21,545 nt of DNA. Source: CAZETJ01 sp964514575. GTDB lineage: Bacteria; Patescibacteriota; Saccharimonadia; Saccharimonadales; UBA10212. The position numbers were made by a program, and so were the translations under genes. Under the pieces are notes generated by a model. That model saw only the letters and a program-made list of their open reading frames with translations, did no database searches and was not told the origin of the DNA. The first letter of the stretch is position 1. Every line of letters starts with the position of its first letter. Of this stretch, positions 1 through 7,096 are shown piece after piece. The stretch is from assembly GCA_964514575.1 (NCBI GenBank), contig CAZETJ010000010.1:1-21545 (forward strand). The letters run 5' to 3'.

Positions 1-969
1 TTGTCCGTCGTAGCGGGCAAGATTGCTGCTAACCTCGGCCGGGCAAACTATATAATAAACCGCCAAGGCTAGCGGCAGACTGGGCAGACTGATCTCATCA
101 ACTATAGCTCCGGCCTTTTTGAATTTAGATATGGCCGCTTCGATTTTAGATCGCACGCCGGCGTCTAAGCCCTCCTCCATATATTCTTTGATTACGGCTA
201 CTTTTTTACCCATGAGCGCTTCTTTAATGTCAGAATAGTCTCTGCTAGCTCGATCAATTGTCGTCGAGTCTAGGTCGTCCTTGCCGGCCATAATATCGAG
301 CACAAGAGCAGCGTCCTCGACCGTTCGGGCCAGTGGTCCGACAACGTCCGTCGAGCTGGCCATGGCTATCACGCCGCTTCGGCTAACCAGGCCGTATGTC
401 GGCTTATAGCCAACCACGCCGCAAAAACCGGCTGGCTGGCGGATCGAACCGCCGGTATCGGTACCCAACGCGAACGGCACTATACCTAGCGCTACGGCCG
501 CGGCTGAACCACCACTGCTGCCGCCTGGTACGCGTGTTTTATCGTGGGGGTTCTTGGTCGTAAAGAAATCGCTGTTCTCGGTGCTGGAGCCGTGAGCGAA
601 GGCATCTAGATTAGACTTGGCTACGCAAATAGCCCCCTCGGCCTCTAGCCTGTCGATGGCTGTGGCTTGGTAAGGCGCCTCAAATGGTCTAAGGATATTG
701 CTGGCGGCTGTAGTCTTCCCGCCCAGAGTTAAAAAGTTGTCCTTGGCTATAAAGGGCACCCCAGCCAGGCGTCCAGCTTTTTGGCCGCTAGCGATAATTT
801 TGTCTATATCTTGCGCTCGCTGACTAGCGCGCTCATCCAACGTGCTAATGACCACTTCAAAGTCTTTGTTCTTTTCAATAGCTTCCAAAGCGTTGCTAAC
901 CAGATCAGAAGCCTTCAAATCGCCGGATTGGACGCGCGTAGCAATATCGGCTATTTTCGGCCAGTCCAT
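1..969 (-). CDS. gatA: Glutamyl-tRNA(Gln)/aspartyl-tRNA(Asn) amidotransferase subunit A, 3' part outside window
   Basis: This is the amidase subunit of GatCAB, which releases ammonia from glutamine so that misacylated Glu-tRNA(Gln) or Asp-tRNA(Asn) can be converted to the cognate form in the cytoplasm. The visible 323 residues start at ATG (967-969) and run off the window edge, so roughly the last third of a normal ~480-aa GatA is missing. The amidase-signature triad is visible: Lys76 (IAKDN), cis-Ser151 in VPGGSSGGSA and nucleophile Ser175 in DTGGSIRQPA, spaced as in characterised GatA proteins. It follows gatC by 5 nt, so the two are co-transcribed; gatB is not in view. No convincing Shine-Dalgarno precedes the start. 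Identification is secure from the motifs. Confidence 0.96.
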   Translation of the reverse strand, partial: MDWPKIADIATRVQSGDLKASDLVSNALEAIEKNKDFEVVISTLDERASQRAQDIDKIIASGQKAGRLAGVPFIAKDNFLTLGGKTTAASNILRPFEAPYQATAIDRLEAEGAICVAKSNLDAFAHGSSTENSDFFTTKNPHDKTRVPGGSSGGSAAAVALGIVPFALGTDTGGSIRQPAGFCGVVGYKPTYGLVSRSGVIAMASSTDVVGPLARTVEDAALVLDIMAGKDDLDSTTIDRASRDYSDIKEALMGKKVAVIKEYMEEGLDAGVRSKIEAAISKFKKAGAIVDEISLPSLPLALAVYYIVCPAEVSSNLARYDGQ

Positions 970-974
970 GCGGT

Positions 975-1268
975 TTAACCTAAAACCCGTTTAACTTTAA
1001 ACTGATTCGCTTCGACTGCCGGCGCATTCTTTAAAAGGTCCACCGGTTTGGCTGAATAGTCTTTGGTTTTATCCGGTCGAGTCACATTCGTTAGACCTGT
1101 AACTTGATAGGTTGGCACCAGGCCCTTGGTGTCGGCTTTGTTTAGAACCTCGACATAATCCAGTATTTCGGTAAGCTCGCTACGGAACTTCTCAATTTCA
1201 GCATCGCTTAGACGCAACTTGCTCAATGCGGCCAGTTTCAAGACGTCTTCCCGCGTCAGCTTACTCAT
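975..1268 (-). CDS. gatC: Amidotransferase subunit C
   Basis: This 97-aa protein is the small GatC subunit, which wraps around GatA and stabilises the GatA-GatB complex. The length is normal for the family. The N-terminal pattern LTREDVLKLAALSKLRLSDAE and the later residues LVPTYQVTGLTNVTRPD (the Asp-Pro-type linker region that contacts GatA) are typical. It sits 5 nt before gatA in the same direction, as in many bacteria. A TATACT box ends 8 nt before the ATG, so the mRNA may start almost at the start codon. The gene is separated from uvrB by 40 nt with no visible terminator. Confidence 0.93.
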   Translation of the reverse strand: MSKLTREDVLKLAALSKLRLSDAEIEKFRSELTEILDYVEVLNKADTKGLVPTYQVTGLTNVTRPDKTKDYSAKPVDLLKNAPAVEANQFKVKRVLG

Positions 1269-1276
1269 TAATCTTC

Positions 1277-1306
1277 AGTATAACGGTTTTTGACTGTGCT
1301 TTTAAA
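1277..1306 (-). promoter_or_regulatory. Candidate gatCA promoter, predicted leaderless
   Basis: On the minus strand TATACT (1277-1282) lies 8 nt before the gatC ATG. An 18-nt spacer separates it from TTTAAA (1301-1306), a 4/6 match to the -35 consensus. A start site 7 nt after the -10 box would fall 1-2 nt before the ATG, giving an essentially leaderless transcript. No Shine-Dalgarno site is present to contradict this. The -10 match is good and the -35 match moderate. Confidence 0.45.
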
Positions 1307-1308
1307 GG

Positions 1309-3267
1309 CTAGAGCTTGGCTTTTACTTCTTCAATAAGATCGCGCAAATCGGCAGCCTTCTCGAATTCCAGGTTAGCCGATGCCATATCCATCTGAGCAG
1401 TCAGGTCTTTTATCATATGGCCGTACTCCTCCTTAGGGATTTTCTTGAGGTTGAGTTTAGGCTTTTCTTCCTTTCCAGACCGCGGCAACATCTCGCCAAT
1501 CGCCCGGTGAATACTCTGCGGAGTGATACCGTGCTCTTCGTTATATTTTTGCTGAACTTCACGACGCGCGTTCGTCACGTCAATTGTTCGGCGCATGCTG
1601 CCGGTGATAGTGTCGGCATACATAACGACTCGGCCTTCTTGGTGCCGAGCGGCCCGGCCGACAGTTTGGACTAGTGCCTGCTCGGAGCGCAGAAAGCCTT
1701 CTTTATCGGCATCAAGAATCGCCACCAAACTGACCTCCGGCAGGTCCAAACCTTCGCGCAGCAGGTTGATTCCGACCAGCACGTCATAAACTCCCAAGCG
1801 CAGATCGCGAAGGATGTCGGTTCGTTCTAGAGTGTCAACTTCGGAATGAATATAAGCCACCTTCATGCTTAGCTCTTGCAAGTATTCAGCCAGATCCTCG
1901 GCCATGCGCTTAGTCAGAGTTGTTACAAGAACACGCTGGCCCTTCTCGACAGTCAAGCGAATTTCAGCTATAAGATCGTCAATTTGGCCTTCGATTGGGC
2001 GAACTTCAATCTGTGGATCGAGCAAACCGGTTGGACGAATGACTTGAGAGACCGGTTCGGGGCTACGGCTTAACTCGTATTCAGCGGGTGTCGCCGACAC
2101 ATAAATAACCTGGTTTAAGTGCCGTTCGAATTCACTGAAAGTTAGCGGCCGGTTATCGAGCGCTGACGGTAAACGAAAGCCATACTCTACCAGGACTTCC
2201 TTGCGCGCCCGGTCACCATGGTACATACCGCGAACTTGCGGGATGCTCATATGCGACTCGTCAACAACTAGCAAGTAGTCGTCTGGGAAATAGTCAATCA
2301 GAGTCGCCGGCTGCTCGCCGGGCTCTCTGTTGGTTAGATAGCGGCTATAGTTTTCAATCCCTTTGACGAATCCGGTTTGCTCGAGCATCTCCAAGTCGAA
2401 TTTGATACGCTGCTCCAGCCGCTGGGCTTCAAGCAGTTTGCCATGCTTCTTGAACCAGGCTGAACGTTCTTCGGCTTCGTCGCGGATTTGGCCGAGCGCC
2501 CGTTTGAGTTTTTCTTCCGGCGTGACGTAGTGTGAGCCGGGGAAAATGGTTTTTTCTTGAAGCTCAGCTTCGATCTCGCCGGTTAGCGGATTTATCTGGG
2601 TGATCCTGTCCAGCTGATCGCCAAAAAACTCCACGCGGTAAGCGGCTTCTTCGCCGGCCGGATATATATCGACTACGTCGCCTCGAACCCGGAATGTACT
2701 GCGGTGAAAGTCTATGTCGTTGCGGCGGTACTGGATATCCGTCAGAAGGCGCAGTAATTTATCACGCAGCCGTCGTTCACCCTTTTTAAGCCGAACGGCC
2801 ATATTACCGTAATCTTCTACCGAGCCAATGCCGTAGATACAAGATACGCTGGCCACAATAATCACATCTCGCCGAGATAATAAAGCTGAGGTAGCGGCGT
2901 GGCGCAATCGGTCGATCTCTTCATTAATGTCGCTGTCTTTTTCGATGTAGGTATCGGTTCGAGGCATGTAGGCTTCTGGCTGATAGAAGTCAAAATAGCT
3001 GACAAAATAGTGGACGGCGTTATCCGGAAAGAACATCCGGAACTCGTTATAAAGCTGGGCTGCTAAGGTTTTATTATGGCTGAGCACCAGCGTCGGCTTC
3101 TGGGTGTTAGCAATGACATTGGCCATCGTGAAAGTCTTGCCACTGCCGGTCACGCCAAGCAGAACCTGGTTTTTCTCGCCACCGTTCAAGCCGGCCGTTA
3201 ATTTCTTGATTGCCGTTGGCTGGTCGCCCGTTGGCTTATAGTCGCTTTCCAGATGGAACTTTGCCAT
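1309..3267 (-). CDS. uvrB: Excinuclease ABC subunit B
   Basis: UvrB is the damage-verifying helicase-like subunit of nucleotide excision repair; it receives DNA from UvrA and recruits UvrC. The 652-aa length is typical. Domains run in order: Walker A GVTGSGKT (residues 38-45), the DNA-clamping beta-hairpin region around YFDFYQPEAYMP, the Walker B-like VVDESH, helicase motifs including YVSATPAEYE and QTVGRAARH, and a C-terminal UVR domain (about residues 615-652) that binds UvrC. It starts at ATG 3267. A TACAAT box ends 6 nt upstream. It follows the LOG-family gene by 19 nt and may also be read from that operon. No unusual features are seen. Confidence 0.97.
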   Translation of the reverse strand: MAKFHLESDYKPTGDQPTAIKKLTAGLNGGEKNQVLLGVTGSGKTFTMANVIANTQKPTLVLSHNKTLAAQLYNEFRMFFPDNAVHYFVSYFDFYQPEAYMPRTDTYIEKDSDINEEIDRLRHAATSALLSRRDVIIVASVSCIYGIGSVEDYGNMAVRLKKGERRLRDKLLRLLTDIQYRRNDIDFHRSTFRVRGDVVDIYPAGEEAAYRVEFFGDQLDRITQINPLTGEIEAELQEKTIFPGSHYVTPEEKLKRALGQIRDEAEERSAWFKKHGKLLEAQRLEQRIKFDLEMLEQTGFVKGIENYSRYLTNREPGEQPATLIDYFPDDYLLVVDESHMSIPQVRGMYHGDRARKEVLVEYGFRLPSALDNRPLTFSEFERHLNQVIYVSATPAEYELSRSPEPVSQVIRPTGLLDPQIEVRPIEGQIDDLIAEIRLTVEKGQRVLVTTLTKRMAEDLAEYLQELSMKVAYIHSEVDTLERTDILRDLRLGVYDVLVGINLLREGLDLPEVSLVAILDADKEGFLRSEQALVQTVGRAARHQEGRVVMYADTITGSMRRTIDVTNARREVQQKYNEEHGITPQSIHRAIGEMLPRSGKEEKPKLNLKKIPKEEYGHMIKDLTAQMDMASANLEFEKAADLRDLIEEVKAKL

Positions 3268-3273
3268 CCCTCA

Positions 3274-3279
3274 ATTGTA
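3274..3279 (-). promoter_or_regulatory. Candidate -10 box of uvrB, ATG at +1
   Basis: TACAAT on the minus strand ends exactly 6 nt before the uvrB ATG, which would put the A of the start codon at +1. No clear -35 element is present at 16-18 nt, so this is a weak call by itself. It is listed because the same spacing recurs at ppa. Confidence 0.3.
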
Positions 3280-3286
3280 GCAACTT

Positions 3287-3859
3287 CTAGGTGTAAAGAC
3301 GGTGGTAGTGAGCGTGGGTTTTATCTAGCAGAGCTGTCAGCTTGGCAATAAGCTTGTCCGGGTCTTCTTCAAAGATTACATAGTCGGGGTTAGCGTTGGG
3401 CAGAAGTTTTAAAAGCATGTCAATCTGGGAACTTATACCACCGGCGCCTTCCAGCACGCCGATTGGCGTATGCGTTTCGGCGGCGATCGTGAACTCGTGC
3501 AGTGTGCCTAAACGCCCGCCGATAGTTACTACCGCGTCGGCAGAGTTGATCAGCAAAGCGTCGCGGCCGCCGTAGTGCAGACCGGTATAAAGGATGGCGT
3601 CGTAAGCTTTGGTTGGAAGCCGATATTTCATAACGTGCTCGATCTTGCTGGAAGCCGGCGACAGGCCTAGGCTCATCTTCCCGCCAGCTTTTTTGTAGCC
3701 TTCGGCAGCATCGTTGGGGAGTCCAGTTGTGGCACCAGTTATAAGACTGTGATCGGCCTTGGCTATAGCTGCGCCAATTTGTTCAGCCAGCTCTTTGCCA
3801 CGCTCCGCGCTGGGACCTTTGGCCGCTCCAGAAACACAAAATTGGTACCTCGTCGTCAT
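3287..3859 (-). CDS. LOG/SLOG-family Rossmann-fold protein (annotated elsewhere as TIGR00725-like or lysine-decarboxylase-like)
   Basis: The 190-aa protein has a single Rossmann-like domain. The glycine-rich N-terminus (VSGAAKG) and the motif GGRLGTLHE (residues 114-122) match the PGGxGTxxE signature of the LOG/SLOG superfamily, which binds nucleotides or nucleotide-derived ligands; some members are cytokinin-activating phosphoribohydrolases. The first Pro of the motif is Ile here, so it is not a textbook LOG enzyme, and I do not assign a substrate. A good Shine-Dalgarno (AAGGTGG) lies about 7 nt before the ATG. It follows the 340-aa gene by 16 nt and precedes uvrB by 19 nt, suggesting one operon. 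Confidence 0.8.
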   Translation of the reverse strand: MTTRYQFCVSGAAKGPSAERGKELAEQIGAAIAKADHSLITGATTGLPNDAAEGYKKAGGKMSLGLSPASSKIEHVMKYRLPTKAYDAILYTGLHYGGRDALLINSADAVVTIGGRLGTLHEFTIAAETHTPIGVLEGAGGISSQIDMLLKLLPNANPDYVIFEEDPDKLIAKLTALLDKTHAHYHRLYT

Positions 3860-3875
3860 TCACCCACCTTGGTCT

Positions 3876-4898
3876 TTAAGCTTCTTGGTATTCCAAAGCC
3901 AGTTCCTCTGGCATAAGTACCTTACCGACATTATACCCGGTCGCGGCCAGCTCTTCGGGCAGTTCGGCGATGTGTTCTTTGTATTTATCGAGGATTTGGC
4001 TCCAGAGATGCTCGCCGGCATGCTCAGTTGATCGATCGGCAAAACTACGATTTTCCAGATGAGAAACAGCCACATCTTTGAAATTAAGCGACACTGGCTG
4101 CCCATCATTCCAAGCCAACAAGTGTTCTGCCCCGCGCCAAAACCGCAGCGTAGGATTGACTCCATAGAGCTTCTTATGGCTAGCTTTTAGACCGAGCGAG
4201 TCGACACTGTCCAAGATAAAAAGCGCCAACCCAAGCGCTGAGGCCTTGGCATCAATTTTAGATACCTGCACAGCGACCACGCCGGCCTGATGATTGGCAA
4301 CAACTAGTTTATTAACACCTAGATTCTGGTCTAGGCTCACGATTTTGACAGGTTTAAGCTCATAGCTAGCCGAACCGGCCTGCGAAATTTTGGCCATCAA
4401 ACTTTTCTGCCACGTCGGCGCCTCCAGCATGCTAGCAACCAGCAAGCTTTTAGCAGGATCCTCGCGTTTCAAAAACGAATCCAGAGACCGATATCCAAAA
4501 AGTTTCATAGTCTTCTTTGGAGGCAAGGCACGCAACAGGTTTTTGCTGGCGGTCGTTTTTAAAGACCAGATCTCAGCTCCACTGGCCACATGCCTGGCCA
4601 GCTCAACTGCCCGAGATAATTTTTCGACAGTTGGGCTTTCTGGGTTAAGCCCTAGAGCCTTATCAATTCGCTCAGCGTCAGCCGCGAACCGCGCCACAAG
4701 AACATGGTGCAACTCCTCACCAGTCGTGTCGTTCGGGTCTAAGCCAAGTTCAGATAGTTTAGCTCGAACAGCCTGAGAATTTTCGGCTATCAACTTGGCA
4801 TCAGCGCTGGGGTAGCCGGCCATATCCTCCAGTCTTGCCAGAGTTTCGGCAACCATCTCTTCCGGTTTATTCAGCATGCCTGCTAAGACTTTACTCAT
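3876..4898 (-). CDS. Unknown 340-aa protein
   Basis: I do not recognise the family. The protein is soluble by inspection, with no signal peptide or membrane segment. Residues 1-130 are helix-rich and charged (MAGYPSADAK, RAVELARHVAS); residues 180-340 look like a mixed alpha/beta domain. It belongs to the pfkB - unknown - LOG - uvrB direction of transcription. Its ATG lies inside a 6-bp target duplication: removing the adjacent 104-bp element restores a 4-nt ATGA overlap with pfkB, so it was once translationally coupled to the kinase. The end of the element now supplies GGAG, 10 nt before the ATG. The reading frame is intact and codon use is host-like, so it is a real gene. Confidence 0.82.
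   Translation of the reverse strand: MSKVLAGMLNKPEEMVAETLARLEDMAGYPSADAKLIAENSQAVRAKLSELGLDPNDTTGEELHHVLVARFAADAERIDKALGLNPESPTVEKLSRAVELARHVASGAEIWSLKTTASKNLLRALPPKKTMKLFGYRSLDSFLKREDPAKSLLVASMLEAPTWQKSLMAKISQAGSASYELKPVKIVSLDQNLGVNKLVVANHQAGVVAVQVSKIDAKASALGLALFILDSVDSLGLKASHKKLYGVNPTLRFWRGAEHLLAWNDGQPVSLNFKDVAVSHLENRSFADRSTEHAGEHLWSQILDKYKEHIAELPEELAATGYNVGKVLMPEELALEYQEA
4893..4898. repeat. Target-site duplication, left copy (ACTCAT)
   Basis: ACTCAT immediately outside the left terminal inverted repeat. On the minus strand it reads ATGAGT and holds the start codon of the 340-aa gene. Confidence 0.75.
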
Positions 4899-5002
4899 CC
4901 CGTTAGATCTCCAGGGGGCTGGTGTCTATCAGAAGACGACTGAAGCAAGTACTGGTCTTCAGACGTTAAGCTAAGGTTATAAGTTATGTGGAATCTAACG
5001 GG
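4899..5002. mobile_element. MITE-like element, 104 bp, inserted between pfkB and the 340-aa gene
   Basis: The ends are perfect 10-bp inverted repeats, CCCGTTAGAT (4899-4908) and ATCTAACGGG (4993-5002). With one bulged base they extend to about 14 bp (TCCA next to each). ACTCAT occurs directly on both outer sides (4893-4898 and 5003-5008), as expected of a 6-bp target-site duplication. The interior is non-coding and itself palindromic: 4936-4945 pairs with 4957-4966 (one A/A mismatch) around the same centre (~4951) as the terminal repeats, and CCAG-GGGG-CTGG forms a further small hairpin at 4911-4922. No transposase is present, so it would be mobilised in trans. I see no second copy in the window. 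A structured cis-RNA is the main alternative, but the flanking duplication favours transposition. Confidence 0.78.
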
Positions 5003-5008
5003 ACTCAT
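5003..5008. repeat. Target-site duplication, right copy (ACTCAT)
   Basis: ACTCAT immediately outside the right terminal inverted repeat. On the minus strand it reads ATGAGT and holds the TGA stop codon of the pfkB-family gene (AAATGAGT). Confidence 0.75.
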
Positions 5009-6015
5009 TTGATCCTTTCTGGGTGATACCAAGCCGGCGCAATGCGCAGATAGTGCTCGATTTCGTGCTGAGTCAGCAGGCCGGCCTGTGCACCAACTTC
5101 CTGGACAACTCCCATGGCGTTAATTGGGGCCCATAGCAACGCGCCTTCGATATCGGCACCGAGCGCCATAGCTGCCACGAATGTCGAAGTAAAAGCATCA
5201 CCGGCGCCGGTGCGCTCAAAAGGCGGTTTGGGGTCGGGATATATCGGCATTTTGAAAATTTTGAAGCCGTCAGAAGCGTATGCGCCAGCATGGCCATCGC
5301 TGATCACCACTATCTTTGGACCTAGCGCGTGCAAACGGCTGATCAGATCACGGATATCGTCGTGTTTACCCCTGGAAATTAAAGTTGCCTCTTCGCGATT
5401 GACGGCCAGAATTTCGGACCGCTCGTAAATGCGAGCCAGGCGCTTTGTCCCGGCTTCCATTTGGAAGGTCCCGGGCTGAAAGGCTAGTTTGATACTTGGA
5501 TGAGATTCTAGCCAAGAAGCTAGCTGATCGTGGTACTCCAAAGCGTGCTCACTGACCGAGCTAAAGTAGACCCAGCCCGGCAAATCAATCACCCGGAAGC
5601 GCGGCCAATGGTAGTCGTACTCTTCGTGCTTAATCAGAATTGTCCGCTCGTCTTTGTACCAAAGCACGTAGTGATAGTTGCTCTTCTTACCAGGGTTGAT
5701 ATGGACAAAACGAGGATCAACCTTAGCTTCATGTAAAGCCGCTAGGATTTCTCGGCCGTGAGTATCTTCGCCTATGTTGCCGACCAGCCCTGACTTTAAG
5801 CCAAGCTTGGCAAAGGCTACTGCCGCGTTAGAAGCATTGCCGACGGCCGGCACAACCTCGCGGTGGTCAAACGGAATCTTGGTCCCAAAAGGCATAGCCA
5901 GCCAATTGCCATCCGAGCGCTTTTCTACACGCTCTTCGCTGTCTAGAAGTTTGATAAAATCATCAGTCACAACATCGCCGACGGCCAGCATCTGCAGCTG
6001 CGGTTGGCGTGCCAC
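5005..6015 (-). CDS. PfkB/ribokinase-family carbohydrate kinase
   Basis: The 336-aa protein is an ATP-dependent kinase of the ribokinase fold. PfkB signature 1 is represented by the AVGNASNAAVAFAKLGL region, which forms the sugar-binding site, and signature 2 by ERTGAGDAFTSTFVAA, whose GAGD Asp is the catalytic base of the family. The substrate cannot be read from sequence; a sugar, sugar phosphate or nucleoside is possible. The start is GTG (6013-6015), chosen because AAGGTGA lies about 11 nt upstream; an ATG at codon 9 is the alternative. It heads the pfkB - unknown - LOG - uvrB gene run. A TACAAT box (6058-6063) lies 42 nt upstream. Its stop codon is inside the target duplication of the MITE-like element. 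Confidence 0.88.
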   Translation of the reverse strand: MARQPQLQMLAVGDVVTDDFIKLLDSEERVEKRSDGNWLAMPFGTKIPFDHREVVPAVGNASNAAVAFAKLGLKSGLVGNIGEDTHGREILAALHEAKVDPRFVHINPGKKSNYHYVLWYKDERTILIKHEEYDYHWPRFRVIDLPGWVYFSSVSEHALEYHDQLASWLESHPSIKLAFQPGTFQMEAGTKRLARIYERSEILAVNREEATLISRGKHDDIRDLISRLHALGPKIVVISDGHAGAYASDGFKIFKMPIYPDPKPPFERTGAGDAFTSTFVAAMALGADIEGALLWAPINAMGVVQEVGAQAGLLTQHEIEHYLRIAPAWYHPERIK

Positions 6016-6057
6016 GCTAAAAAATCACCTTTTCTATTTTGCTCATGGTTCAAGTCA

Positions 6058-6063
6058 ATTGTA
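6058..6063 (-). promoter_or_regulatory. Candidate -10 box of pfkB-family operon
   Basis: TACAAT on the minus strand, 42 nt before the GTG start. The position expected for the -35 element (about 6081-6087) has no match and abuts the -35 of the divergent plus-strand promoter. The original upstream half may have been replaced when the neighbouring cassette arrived; this is inference. Confidence 0.3.
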
Positions 6064-6087
6064 GCAAAAGGCATAAGGGTTATCACA

Positions 6088-6116
6088 TTGACGATTTAAG
6101 GTGTTTATGTTATCAT
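6088..6116 (+). promoter_or_regulatory. Strong sigma70-type promoter of cassette 1
   Basis: TTGACG (6088-6093, 5/6) and TATCAT (6111-6116, 5/6) are separated by an ideal 17-nt spacer. The predicted start is near 6123, giving a leader of about 64 nt before the first ATG. A small stem-loop, AACGAC-AGCG-GTTGTT (6127-6142), begins about 4 nt after the start. Confidence 0.75.
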
Positions 6117-6186
6117 TTGCACGTTTAACGACAGCGGTTGTTGGACTGCACATTCAAGTCTGAAGCCTAATCCGAAGGAGAAACCT

Positions 6187-6702
6187 ATGAAGGTTGGAAG
6201 GCTTAGCTTTCTGCCGTACCTGGGTATCTGCAGAACATCGCTCGCCCTCTTTGTGGGCTGCCTTTTCGCAGGTGCAGGGTTTGCGTCAAACACCTCGTCC
6301 ACAGAAGGAAGCGTCATCTTCTTCTGCGTATCGGTGGTACCCGCTATAGCGGCGGTCACCTCCTGGGTGGTGCTGTCGCGTTACCCTGACGACTTTCGTC
6401 TGGTTCCGTCTGACCGCAAAAACCTGTTCCGCGCCGAGCTCATCGAGTTGATCGGCCTCAACAGGCAGTTGCAGAGGCAGCCGGGACTACCCGCAGCAGA
6501 ACAAAGGCAGGCTCTTTGTGAAGAGATCGACCGACTTCGCAAGTGGCCGAAGGAGCATAGCAAGGACGAGCTCCTGAACGCTGCGAGTTACTACGTCTCT
6601 CTGACCCAGCCGGATAGAGACGTTGCGTTGGTGAGCGCCCGCCAGAAGCTGGCGGCGTACGACACCATCACGGAAGAGTTTCAACACGACCCCAATCCGT
6701 AG
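6187..6702 (+). CDS. Unknown 171-aa membrane protein (cassette 1, gene 1)
   Basis: I recognise no family. Two hydrophobic segments at about residues 15-34 (LALFVGCLFAGAGFA) and 42-63 (SVIFFCVSVVPAIAAVTSWVVL) suggest two membrane passes. A ~105-residue charged helical tail follows, rich in Arg, Glu and Gln. The Shine-Dalgarno AAGGAG (6175-6180) stands 6 nt from the ATG. Codons are mostly G- or C-ending, unlike pfkB and fba on either side. It is the first of three plus-strand genes wedged between minus-strand operons. The good RBS, promoter and downstream terminator support a real gene; the function is open. Confidence 0.78.
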   Translation: MKVGRLSFLPYLGICRTSLALFVGCLFAGAGFASNTSSTEGSVIFFCVSVVPAIAAVTSWVVLSRYPDDFRLVPSDRKNLFRAELIELIGLNRQLQRQPGLPAAEQRQALCEEIDRLRKWPKEHSKDELLNAASYYVSLTQPDRDVALVSARQKLAAYDTITEEFQHDPNP

Positions 6703-6728
6703 CCACGACTCAATCAGGAGGAAATGCG

Positions 6729-6890
6729 ATGGAACGGCTCGTCGGGAGGTTCACTCTGATGCTGGGCGTCTTTCTGGCGTCAATCGGCTTCCTGATCGTG
6801 ATGCGCATCGGCTACGCCCTGCTGATGATCGGCCTCATGCTCTTTCTTGTGGGCCGCTGGCTCCATCAGCAGCGGTCGACACAGCCATGA
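6729..6890 (+). CDS. Small 53-aa membrane protein (cassette 1, gene 2)
   Basis: The frame opens at ATG 6729 behind a near-perfect AGGAGGAA site (6716-6723) and closes at TGA 6888-6890. The product is almost wholly hydrophobic between residues 8 and 42 (FTLMLGVFLASIGFLIVM, then YALLMIGLMLFLVG), which fits a two-helix hairpin in the membrane, with a basic C-terminal end (RWLHQQRS). The stop overlaps the next start as ATGA, so the two are translationally coupled. No family is recognised. The ATG at 6724 in another frame gives only a very short peptide and is ignored. Confidence 0.7.
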   Translation: MERLVGRFTLMLGVFLASIGFLIVMRIGYALLMIGLMLFLVGRWLHQQRSTQP

Positions 6891-7075
6891 ACACCGACCA
6901 AGGCATTGGTTTCTCGTGCATAGCGATCGGCCTGGTTCTTCTGGCCGTGTCGCTCCTCCACGGAGCCCCGGACATCGTCGTCCCAGGAGGAGCCTGCCTA
7001 GTAGTACTAGGGGGTGGCCTAGCCGGCAAGGGCACGTACCGTCGGTACTTCAGACACCGAGGGAGGCGCGGATAA
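6887..7075 (+). CDS. Small 62-aa membrane protein (cassette 1, gene 3)
   Basis: It starts at the ATG that overlaps the previous TGA (ATGA) and ends at TAA 7073-7075. Residues 8-24 (GFSCIAIGLVLLAVSLL) and 28-50 (PDIVVPGGACLVVLGGGLAGKG) are hydrophobic, and the tail is strongly basic (RRYFRHRGRRG), consistent with a cytoplasmic end. The stop codon falls in the loop of a perfect 12-bp hairpin, so the last codons form its 5' arm. The paired layout of genes 2 and 3 suggests their products act together. No family is recognised. Confidence 0.68.
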   Translation: MNTDQGIGFSCIAIGLVLLAVSLLHGAPDIVVPGGACLVVLGGGLAGKGTYRRYFRHRGRRG

Positions 7076-7087
7076 CGCGCCTCCCTC
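7059..7087 (+). terminator. Perfect 12-bp hairpin with the gene-3 stop codon in its loop
   Basis: GAGGGAGGCGCG (7059-7070) and CGCGCCTCCCTC (7076-7087) are exact complements around the loop GATAA, which contains the TAA stop. No T-run follows directly; the next hairpin supplies one. It may protect the mRNA 3' end or act with the downstream terminator. Confidence 0.75.
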
Positions 7088-7096
7088 AAACACACT

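Noticed and set aside
3860..4165. 101-aa minus-strand frame within the 340-aa gene
   Set aside because: It lies in another frame of an intact gene and reads as compositionally odd protein with no start signal.
4899..5002. tRNA or split tRNA gene, because the ends pair over 10 bp
   Set aside because: The stem is 10 bp instead of 7, there is no GGTTCRA-type T arm, anticodon stem or CCA context, and the flanking direct repeat fits a transposed element better.
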